From the NCBI GenBank assembly GCA_947496705.1, contig CANMDW010000003.1:628168-692167 (forward strand): 64,000 nt of DNA. The letters are read 5' to 3'. The stretch comes from an uncultured Aquimarina sp. GTDB taxonomy: Bacteria; Bacteroidota; Bacteroidia; Flavobacteriales; Flavobacteriaceae. Positions 41,847-50,213 of the stretch are shown here, one piece after another. Below the pieces are notes generated by a model. It was given only the letters and a program-made list of their open reading frames with translations, made no database searches and was not told where the DNA came from. Numbering within the stretch: the first letter of the stretch is position 1; each line of letters opens with the position of its first letter. Made by a program: the position numbers and the translations under genes.

Positions 41847-42710
41847 TTATTTTAGAATTTTATCAAAACTGTTCCTCCACTCTATTATGGAAACTGAAAA
41901 CATTCGTTCAGTCTTTGCTGTATCAAGAACACTATATTTTGGTCTGACTGCAAAAGTAGAATAATTCTCTGTTTTCTCAAGCTTTATAACATCCTGTTTC
42001 CCCGAAAACTTCAAAATTTCTTTAGCAAAGTCATACCAGGTAGCTTCACCCAGGTTGCTATAGTGGTAAATTCCATAGTCACTGCTATCATTTTTCATTA
42101 ATTCCAATACAAAACTCGCCAGATCATTGGCGTTGGTGGGAGTTCCTGTTTCGCCTGTAGTAACGGTCAGTTCTTTTTCGGTTTCAGCCTTTTTTAGGAT
42201 CGTTTTAAAAAAATTATGCCCAAATTCAGAATATAACCAGGAGGTTCTTATGATAAAGTATTTTTCAAGAATTTCCTGTATGTATCGTTCTCCGGCTAGT
42301 TTAGATTTCCCATATACATTAATGGGGTTAGGAAGGTCTTCTTCAGTGTATGGACTTCCTTTTTCACCATCAAATACATAGTCGGTAGAAATATGAATCA
42401 AAGTAGTATCATACTTCTCACAAACTTCTGCCAGATGCTTCACCCCTTCTGCATTGACCAAAAATGCTTTCTCCGGTTCTTTTTCGGCTTGCTCAACGTT
42501 GGTATATGCCGCACAATTAATGACAAAATCAAACATCTTATCAACAAAAAAACGTTGTATCGTATCTTTATTGGTAATATCTAGTGTATCAGAATCGGTA
42601 AAATGTAATTTCAATCCAGGATAATCGTTCTCAATTTTTTTTATGCATTGCCCTAGTTGTCCTCCCGCACCTGTAATCAATATGCTTTTTGTATGTAGTT
42701 TTTCGTTCAT
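41847..42710 (-). CDS. rfbD: dTDP-4-dehydrorhamnose reductase
   Basis: ILITGAGGQLGQCI...HISTDYVFDGEKGSPYTEEDLPNPINVYGKSKLAGE. Confidence 0.96.
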   Translation of the reverse strand: MNEKLHTKSILITGAGGQLGQCIKKIENDYPGLKLHFTDSDTLDITNKDTIQRFFVDKMFDFVINCAAYTNVEQAEKEPEKAFLVNAEGVKHLAEVCEKYDTTLIHISTDYVFDGEKGSPYTEEDLPNPINVYGKSKLAGERYIQEILEKYFIIRTSWLYSEFGHNFFKTILKKAETEKELTVTTGETGTPTNANDLASFVLELMKNDSSDYGIYHYSNLGEATWYDFAKEILKFSGKQDVIKLEKTENYSTFAVRPKYSVLDTAKTERMFSVSIIEWRNSFDKILK

Positions 42711-42799
42711 TTAAGAGTGCGTCCATTTAGTATCTGGTCAGAAATCCCATCAAAAATAATTCAAATTATAAAAACCGTCTATTTTCGACCAGACACTAT

Positions 42800-43846
42800 T
42801 TATTCAATATTTTTACCATAATTCATCAAAAATCTATTTAATGAAACCATAATTAAGGCCAAAAATAAAATACCTGCAAATAAGATAGGCATTAAAACGA
42901 TTTTTTTAGTAAAAAAATCATTCACTAAAGCTCCTTTATTAGGAAATTCAGAAATAATATTAATGGTATTTTTTGTATTTGCCTTTTCATTATTTAATCT
43001 AACTTTCTCATCTTTTAATTGCCTCACCTGGTTGAGCAATTCAATTTCAGGTACTTCATTCGTCTGATTTTCAGCTAAATTAATACTCGTGGTCCCGTCT
43101 GGCTTTTTGGCTTCCATAACTTTGATTCTTTTGTAAAATGCCTGCAAATCATTGATCTCCTTCTGTTGTTGGGCTATAATCGAATCTCTAAGAGAAATAT
43201 TACGGTCATTGATCTCCTTTTGGAGTTTAAAATATTCATTATTCTCTATTGATTTTACAATAACTTCCTGGCATCGTTTCGCAATTTCTGGCGAGGTAGC
43301 TTCGATTTCAATTTTATGAAATTTGGCATTGATATCATTAAAATTTGCTAAATATGCCTCATAATCCACTTGTTTTTGAGATACCGAATCCAGTTCCTGG
43401 ATAAACTCACTGAATTGTTTTATTCGTTGTGTTTGGTCTGAAAAAGAGGTTATTGCTACTTTTTTAACTTCTTGCGCCTCTTCATCAGAAATATGCAATG
43501 CTTCGGACAAAGCTTTATATTCTCCCTGCTCGGCTAATTGATTATAAAACTCAATATTGTTATATAATTGTTGCACGCTGTTGAAATTTGGTTCTACAAT
43601 CATCGAAGACCTGTACCTGGCCAGAGATGTATAGTCTAGATATCCGCCGGCAATAAGACCCAAAACAACAGCGATGGCAAATTTTAAAAAATGATTTCTT
43701 ATAAATTGAAGAAACAGTATAAAAACATGAAAAATACTTTTGAATATGTTTGCTATAAAATTGAAAAACTTGTCAAAAGCATTTCCAATGAGTTTGAATA
43801 ATTGACCAAGATCGATCTCTTCAGATGGGGTTTCTTTAGCATTCAT
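42800..43846 (-). CDS. Wzz-like chain-length determinant protein (copy 1)
   Basis: N- and C-terminal TM segments flanking a coiled-coil region; N-terminal SEEIDLGQLF. Confidence 0.78.
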   Translation of the reverse strand: MNAKETPSEEIDLGQLFKLIGNAFDKFFNFIANIFKSIFHVFILFLQFIRNHFLKFAIAVVLGLIAGGYLDYTSLARYRSSMIVEPNFNSVQQLYNNIEFYNQLAEQGEYKALSEALHISDEEAQEVKKVAITSFSDQTQRIKQFSEFIQELDSVSQKQVDYEAYLANFNDINAKFHKIEIEATSPEIAKRCQEVIVKSIENNEYFKLQKEINDRNISLRDSIIAQQQKEINDLQAFYKRIKVMEAKKPDGTTSINLAENQTNEVPEIELLNQVRQLKDEKVRLNNEKANTKNTINIISEFPNKGALVNDFFTKKIVLMPILFAGILFLALIMVSLNRFLMNYGKNIE

Positions 43847-44031
43847 AAGGTCAACGTTGGTTAGGTTAAATAGTTATTAGGAATATCGGTGTAAAACGAA
43901 TATTTCTAGGTACTTATTGAAAAAAGGAATTGGTTTAACTAAGTTTTAAGGAGTTTTAACATCTCCTGATAATTGTATATCTGCTATGATACCAGTAGTT
44001 GTACTAATTACCTTTAAAAAAGTAAACCCTT

Positions 44032-44625
44032 TTAAAGTATATCTCTTAGATATGGTAGTTTTTTGTCTTTTTCTGAAAGCTGAATTTCTGAATCGTTTAA
44101 TTTCCAATCAATGGCGAGGTCGGGATCGTTATAGATAATACCTGATTCTGAAGATTTGTTATAATAATTATCGCATTTATAAGCAAAAATTGCCTTTTCG
44201 CTTAGCGTAATAAATCCATGGGCAAATCCACGGGGTATAAATAGCTGAAGGTTGTTTTGATCATTTAAAAGCATCGAAAAGTGTTTCCCGAATGTCTTAG
44301 AACCGGGTCGAATATCTACTGCAATATCGAGTACTTCTCCCTGGATTGCCCTTACCAATTTTGCTTGGGCATATTTTCCAGTCTGAAAATGCAACCCTCT
44401 AAGGGTTCCTTTTTTAGAAATTGACTGATTATCCTGAACAAAGTTTGCCTGAAAACCAGTTACTTCATAAAACTTCTTTTGATTAAATGTTTCAAAAAAA
44501 GAGCCTCTCTCATCATTAAAGACTTTGGGCTTCAGGACAAAACATCCATCTATTAATGTTTTTTCGATTTGCATTTTTAGTGCTTTTTTTGTTTTCTTTT
44601 TTTGTATTACCCTCCCGATAACCAT
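44032..44625 (-). CDS. rfbC: dTDP-4-dehydrorhamnose 3,5-epimerase
   Basis: FVQDNQSISKKGTLRGLHFQ...IPRGFAHGFITLSEKA. Confidence 0.96.
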   Translation of the reverse strand: MVIGRVIQKKKTKKALKMQIEKTLIDGCFVLKPKVFNDERGSFFETFNQKKFYEVTGFQANFVQDNQSISKKGTLRGLHFQTGKYAQAKLVRAIQGEVLDIAVDIRPGSKTFGKHFSMLLNDQNNLQLFIPRGFAHGFITLSEKAIFAYKCDNYYNKSSESGIIYNDPDLAIDWKLNDSEIQLSEKDKKLPYLRDIL

Positions 44626-44672
44626 CGGGACTAAAGGGAACCAAAAAAAGCATTCATTTTTTAAAGGGATAT

Positions 44673-44745
44673 TTTTTTAATGATTTCCAGCCTTTAGGGC
44701 TGGGGTCATGAAATTATTTTTAATTTCCTTTTATACTACAATATT
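44673..44745. repeat. Partial hairpin module copy C
   Basis: TAATGATTTccagcctttagggctggggtcatgAAATTATTTTTAATTTCCTTTTATACTACAATATTTCTC shared with modules A and B. Confidence 0.8.
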
Positions 44746-44819
44746 TCTCTGACCAGATAAAAGAAACGTTCTGCCTGCTTTTTTGTTTTGATCTTCTAGA
44801 TAATTATAGTAGTAGGAAA

Positions 44820-45227
44820 AAATACCGAAAATTCAATTAAGTACCCCAACCCTAAAGGGAGTAATTGTATTTTCTATGTGTCGAAATTATGAATAATATT
44901 GTCATAACTACTTAAATACTAAAGGTTTTCAAGTAAAATGTTCTTTTATTATTCACTTTATATCGGCTAAAAGGAAACAATTATAAGCTACGTTGGCTCT
45001 TTGTTTATTTTAAAAAATGATTTCCGCCCTTTAGGGCTGGGGTCATAAAATCATTTTTGATTTCCTTTTATACTACAATATTTCTCGGAACTTATAACAG
45101 AAATACTTCTCTTCTTTTTTTGTTTTACCCTTCCCGATAACTATACGGGACTAAAGGGAACCAAAAAAGTAACTTCTAACATAAAAATGGTCTCCCTTTA
45201 GGGCCGGGGTAAAACCATTTTTATGTT
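44820..45227. repeat. Hairpin module copy A (downstream of the DUF559 gene)
   Basis: Aligns with 45720-46102 at about 900-bp offset; contains hairpins 45013-45058 and 45178-45227. Confidence 0.9.
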
Positions 45228-45625
45228 TTATTATTCAAAATCTTTATCTTTTCTATTATCCTCATCAATATTTTATCAATATTGTCAAGTACTTCCTCGT
45301 TTGTGAATCGAATTATTTCTATCCCCTGATACTCTAATAATTCACTTCTCTCGATATCCAAATTTATTTGCTCCTTCCGATCATGATACTTTCCATCTAT
45401 TTCAATAATCAATTTTAATTTATGGCAATAAAAATCTGCTATAAATCTATGTATCGGATGTTGCCGCCTAAACTTGTATCCTTTAAGCTTGTTTTCTTTG
45501 AGTTCGCCCCAAAGCTTCATCTCTGCAGGAGTCATTCTTTCTCTTAAGCTTTTTGCACGATCAAAAATCTCAGGGCTTGCTCCTTTCCACATACTTTCGT
45601 CATGATATAAATTGTCTTTTTTCAT
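45221..45625 (-). CDS. DUF559 (endonuclease-like, Vsr-related) protein
   Basis: RMTPAEMKLWGELKENKLKGYKFRRQHPIHRFIADFYCHKLKLIIEIDGKYHDRKEQINLDIERSELLEYQGIEIIRFTNEEV. Confidence 0.93.
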   Translation of the reverse strand: MKKDNLYHDESMWKGASPEIFDRAKSLRERMTPAEMKLWGELKENKLKGYKFRRQHPIHRFIADFYCHKLKLIIEIDGKYHDRKEQINLDIERSELLEYQGIEIIRFTNEEVLDNIDKILMRIIEKIKILNNKT

Positions 45626-45667
45626 TTGTGGTTTAACCTAATTGTTGTTCTTAATATTATGAATTAT

Positions 45668-46102
45668 AGGTGTTTTTCTCACCCTTTGGAACCGTATAGC
45701 TATCGAGAGAAGGGAAAGAAAACACCGAAAATCAGTTATGTACCCCCAGCCCTAAAGGGAGTAACTGAATTTTCTATGTATCAAATTATAAATAATATCA
45801 TTGCAAGTACATGAATACTTAGGGTTTTCAAACAAATATATCCTTTTATTTTTCACTTTATGTCAGAGCTAAAAGGAAGCAACCATAAGCTACGCTACCT
45901 TGTGGTATTTTAAAAAAATGATTTCATGACCCCAGCCCTAAAGGGTGGAAATCATTTTTGATTTACTTTTATACTACAATATTTCTCTTCTTTTTTTGTA
46001 TTACCCTCCCGATAACCATCGGGACTAAAGGGAACCAAAAAAAGTAACTTCTAACATAAAAATGGTCTCCCTTTAGGGCTGGGGTAAAACCATTTTTATG
46101 TT
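45668..46102. repeat. Hairpin module copy B (between rfbA and DUF559)
   Basis: 45720-46102 parallels copy A; the 45914-45959 hairpin loop is inverted relative to copy A; upstream GGTGTTTTTCTCACCCTT...AAGGGAAAGAAAACACC hairpin. Confidence 0.9.
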
Positions 46103-46108
46103 TTTACC

Positions 46109-46969
46109 TCAATCCAATTGCATTAAATAGGTTCCATAACCACTTTTTAGCAAGGGTTTTGCTAACTTATGAAGCTGGTCTTTGCTTATAAATCCTTTTT
46201 TATAGGCGATTTCTTCTATAGCCCCTATTTTGAGGCCTTGTCGTTCTTCAATTACCTGAACAAACTGACTGGCTTGCATCAACGAATTAAATGTTCCTGT
46301 ATCCAGCCAGGCAGTCCCTTTATCAAGGATACTTACCTTTAATTTTCCTTCTTTTAAATAGGTGTTATTTATATCGGTAATCTCCAGCTCTCCCCGTTCA
46401 CTTGGTTGAATAGATTTGGCAATCTCGACAACTTCATTGTCATAAAAATAAATCCCCGGCACCGCATAATTAGATTTAGGCTGCATTGGTTTTTCCTCTA
46501 TTGAGGTTGCCACTCCTTCTGTGTTAAAATCCACCACACCGTATCGCTCAGGATCCTGAACATGGTAGGCATAAATAATTCCACCATCTGGATCATTATT
46601 ACTCTCTAAAAGAGTTTCCAGGCCAGAGCCATAAAATATATTATCTCCTAATATCAAAGCAACTTTATCGTTGCCAATAAATTTTTCTCCAATAATAAAG
46701 GCCTCTGCCAATCCATTGGGTTGATCCTGGATTTCATACGCAAATTGACAACCATACTTTTGGCCATCACCCAACAACTTCTTAAAAAGAGGTAGGTCCT
46801 GAGGGGTAGAAATAATAAGAATCTCTTTAATCCCGGCAGACATTAATGTGGAAAGCGGATAATAGATCATAGGTTTATCATATACCGGCATGAGTTGCTT
46901 GCTTACGGCTAGGGTGAGTGGGTGTAAACGTGTTCCTGATCCTCCTGCTAATATGATTCCTTTCATCAA
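46109..46969 (-). CDS. rfbA: Glucose-1-phosphate thymidylyltransferase
   Basis: [42 protein letters not shown]. Confidence 0.98.
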   Translation of the reverse strand: MMKGIILAGGSGTRLHPLTLAVSKQLMPVYDKPMIYYPLSTLMSAGIKEILIISTPQDLPLFKKLLGDGQKYGCQFAYEIQDQPNGLAEAFIIGEKFIGNDKVALILGDNIFYGSGLETLLESNNDPDGGIIYAYHVQDPERYGVVDFNTEGVATSIEEKPMQPKSNYAVPGIYFYDNEVVEIAKSIQPSERGELEITDINNTYLKEGKLKVSILDKGTAWLDTGTFNSLMQASQFVQVIEERQGLKIGAIEEIAYKKGFISKDQLHKLAKPLLKSGYGTYLMQLD

Positions 46970-47155
46970 TCGGTTTCTTTAACTTTTTTATCTCAGACTT
47001 CTCACTTATGTTCGGTTACACAAAGCCACATAAAGAATTCACAAAGGTTCACAGAGATTTTTTCAATTTCATATGAATTCACCTGTCTTTTATTTAGATT
47101 TAAGCTATTAAAAAACTGCATACTGTGACTGCTTACTTCAAAAACAGATTGCTTT

Positions 47156-48169
47156 TTAAAGATTTCTATATTTCTTCAAATACCATTGTATGGTTTTTTC
47201 GATTCCTGTTTCAAAATTTTCTTCGGCCTGCCATCCTAATTCATTTTCAATTTTGTTGGCATCGATTGCATATCTGAAATCATGCCCTGGCCTGTCGGTT
47301 ACAAAAGTAATGAGGTCTTTATATGATACATTGTTTTTTCTTGGTGCTGTTTTATCCAAAATTTCACATATCGTAGTTGCAATATAGATATTTTCTCTCT
47401 CGTTTTTGCCTCCAATATTATAGGTTTCCCCTAATTTTCCCTTGGTTAACACCAAATCAATTCCTTTACAATGGTCCAGGACATATAACCAATCCCGTAT
47501 ATTCTTCCCGTCTCCGTAAATGGGTATATTTTCTTCTTTTAGTGCCTTTCTGATAATCGTGGGAATTAATTTTTCATCATGCTGTCTTGGGCCATAGTTA
47601 TTAGAGCAATTGGTAGTTACTACCGGTAATCCATAGGTATGAAAATAGCTGCGCACCAGCATATCTGAAGAAGCCTTTGATGCACTATACGGGCTATTGG
47701 GTGCATACGATGTTTTTTCGGTAAAAAGCCCTGTTTCTCCTAGTGTTCCATATACCTCATCGGTAGAAATATGTAAAAGCCGGGCATGTTCAAATCCTTC
47801 ATAAAACCGATTAGGAGCTTTCATCCAGGTCTGATAGGCAGCTTGAAGCATATTAAAAGTACCTACAATATTAGTATCTATAAATGCTCTTGGACCACTT
47901 ATCGAGTTATCCACATGAGATTCTGCTGCAAAATGTACAACGGTATCGACCTTGTGCTCAGAAAAAATCTTTTTAACCAGATCCCAATCACAGATATCGC
48001 CTTTGATAAAGATGTAGTTGGGATTATTATCGATCTCTATATTATTAAGGTCGGCAGCATATGTTAACTTATCAAGATTAATGAGTTTTGTATCTGCTTT
48101 TGTTGATATAAAGTTCAAATAATTTGACCCTATAAACCCTGCTCCACCTGTTATTAAGACACTTCTCAT
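47156..48169 (-). CDS. rfbB: dTDP-glucose 4,6-dehydratase
   Basis: VLITGGAGFIGSNYLNFI...AESHVDNSISGPRAFIDTN...STDEVYGTLGE. Confidence 0.98.
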   Translation of the reverse strand: MRSVLITGGAGFIGSNYLNFISTKADTKLINLDKLTYAADLNNIEIDNNPNYIFIKGDICDWDLVKKIFSEHKVDTVVHFAAESHVDNSISGPRAFIDTNIVGTFNMLQAAYQTWMKAPNRFYEGFEHARLLHISTDEVYGTLGETGLFTEKTSYAPNSPYSASKASSDMLVRSYFHTYGLPVVTTNCSNNYGPRQHDEKLIPTIIRKALKEENIPIYGDGKNIRDWLYVLDHCKGIDLVLTKGKLGETYNIGGKNERENIYIATTICEILDKTAPRKNNVSYKDLITFVTDRPGHDFRYAIDANKIENELGWQAEENFETGIEKTIQWYLKKYRNL

Positions 48170-48175
48170 TATTTA

Positions 48176-49147
48176 CTATATATACACTTCTAACAATTTC
48201 ATTCCTTTTGTATCGCTTTCCAAAGACAAGTTTTTAATTACAGAGGGAATCAATACTGTTTCACCAAGTGACATTGTGGTGGTATTATCATTAATCTTTA
48301 TGCTACCTCTTCCCTCTACACACATTAAAATTTTAAACGAATCCAGATCTTTATAATCCCTATCCAAACTTCCATTCACTTCAATAACATTTGTAGTGAA
48401 ATAGGTAGAAGCAATAAGCGAACTAATCCCTTTTTTATTTTTGTCATATACTAATTTAAAAGAATCATCTGCCCTGTAGTCTAATGCCTCCAATGCCAAA
48501 TCGGTATGCAACGCTCTTTCATTGCCTTGGTCATCTTTTCGATCCCAATCATACACCCGATAAGTGATGTCTGAAGTTTGCTGAATTTCGGCAATCAAAG
48601 AGCCTCCGCCTATAGCATGTATGGTCCCGGCCTTAATAAAATAGCTGTCACCTTTGGATATATTTTCATAATTAAGCAACGCTGTGATTTTGTCTTCTTT
48701 TAGATGTCTTTGATATTCTTCCTGAGATGTTTCTTTATTAAATCCAACAATCAAATTGGCATCAGCATCAGCCTGTACTACGTACCACATTTCAGTTTTG
48801 CCAAAAGAATCATGTCTTGCTTTTGCTAATGCATCGTCTGGATGTAATTGAACCGAGAGGTCTTCTTTAGCATCAATAAACTTGATTAATAGCGGAAACT
48901 GATCTCCAAATTCCTGATGTACTTTCTCTCCTAACAATTCACCTTCATATTCTTTAATTAATTCATCCAATTGCTTTCCAGAAAACTCTCCATTTGAAAC
49001 AATAGAAATATCTTCACCTACCGTAGAAATCTCCCAGCTTTCACCCATATTTTCTTCTGAGAAAGGTTTGTTGAGTATCGTTTTTAATTTATCCCCTCCC
49101 CAAATTTTTTCTTTTAAAATGGGATGAAATTTTAATGGGTATAACAT
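48176..49147 (-). CDS. manA: Type I phosphomannose isomerase
   Basis: PILKEKIWGGDKL...LIKFIDAKEDLSVQLHPDD...GTIHAIGGGSLIAEIQQTSDITYRVYDW. Confidence 0.94.
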   Translation of the reverse strand: MLYPLKFHPILKEKIWGGDKLKTILNKPFSEENMGESWEISTVGEDISIVSNGEFSGKQLDELIKEYEGELLGEKVHQEFGDQFPLLIKFIDAKEDLSVQLHPDDALAKARHDSFGKTEMWYVVQADADANLIVGFNKETSQEEYQRHLKEDKITALLNYENISKGDSYFIKAGTIHAIGGGSLIAEIQQTSDITYRVYDWDRKDDQGNERALHTDLALEALDYRADDSFKLVYDKNKKGISSLIASTYFTTNVIEVNGSLDRDYKDLDSFKILMCVEGRGSIKINDNTTTMSLGETVLIPSVIKNLSLESDTKGMKLLEVYI

Positions 49148-49218
49148 GCTTTTGGATCTTTATTATTGAACTTCATCTTGAGTTCTTTTACGCACAAAAA
49201 GTAATTTTTAAATACTGA

Positions 49219-50211
49219 TTAGTTGGTGTTCTGTTCACTGTTTACAAAAGCAAGTGCTTCTCTGGATATATATCTGAAAAGGAAGAATACTGAAACTAAT
49301 CCTATCAATAAAAAAGGCACCACTAAAAGTCTTCTATTGATTAAAATCTTACGTTTTGAGATGATGTCTCCGTAGGCTACAATGGTAAATATTTCTTTGT
49401 CTAAAGCCAAGGTCTTTTCTTCCTCTGTAATTTGATTAATTAATGCATCTTTACGGCGTATGAGGGATGAAATCGTGGGGATTTCTGATTCTGAAGCAAA
49501 AATAACGGCCTGATCACTTTGTGAAGGGTTTTGACTTAAATTGGTGAGATACTCATTGATAAACTGCAAAGATTTTCTATTTTGATCCAGACTGGCAGTG
49601 GTTTGCTTTAGTTCCAAATCCAATACCTCCTTAAAATAACTGTTTGATTTTATATATTCCAGAATTGCTTTTGTAATCTTATTGTTGTCTGCTCCTCTAT
49701 CTTTAAAGGTTATCGTTAACCGATGCTGTTTATAAAAATTTCTATATTTTTTCTCCTCAAGCAATTTCTCATCATACACTTCAATAAAAGATTCTTTATC
49801 CCCATAATTTTCTTTTAATTCGTTTAATACATCCATTGGCTGTATTATTGGTTCTAAGACAATCTTTTTTACATCTTCTACTAAGTCTATATCCAAACCT
49901 AGTGTATTTACAAACACTTCATCTTTAAAATTATCTTCCAGGTCCTCTATAAAATCATATATATATTCTACAGAATTGTATTTGGGTGCAATAATTATTT
50001 CTTGTTGATAATTATTCTTCTTATTTTGATATTGATCCATGAAAAATCCTAGCCCACCACCTACTAATCCAAGAATAAGAAATAAAACCCATTTTTTCTT
50101 ATAGAAGGAAACTATTGAAATTATTAATCTCAGAAATTTTCTAAAAAAATCCTTGATCATTCCAAAAACCTGCATCAGATCTATTTCTTCGCTTTGATTC
50201 TCTTGATTCAT
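49219..50211 (-). CDS. Wzz-like chain-length determinant protein (copy 2)
   Basis: Same layout as 42800-43846; N-terminal SEEIDLMQVF. Confidence 0.78.
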   Translation of the reverse strand: MNQENQSEEIDLMQVFGMIKDFFRKFLRLIISIVSFYKKKWVLFLILGLVGGGLGFFMDQYQNKKNNYQQEIIIAPKYNSVEYIYDFIEDLEDNFKDEVFVNTLGLDIDLVEDVKKIVLEPIIQPMDVLNELKENYGDKESFIEVYDEKLLEEKKYRNFYKQHRLTITFKDRGADNNKITKAILEYIKSNSYFKEVLDLELKQTTASLDQNRKSLQFINEYLTNLSQNPSQSDQAVIFASESEIPTISSLIRRKDALINQITEEEKTLALDKEIFTIVAYGDIISKRKILINRRLLVVPFLLIGLVSVFFLFRYISREALAFVNSEQNTN

Positions 50212-50213
50212 TT

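Noticed and set aside
45221-45625. DUF559 gene as a stand-alone Vsr mismatch-repair gene tied to DNA methylation
   Set aside because: No cytosine methylase nearby; the flanking repeat architecture makes a mobile or accessory explanation more likely, although repair function is not excluded.
44820-46102. Repeated hairpins considered as a CRISPR array
   Set aside because: Only two to three long degenerate copies, no regular repeat-spacer spacing, no cas genes.
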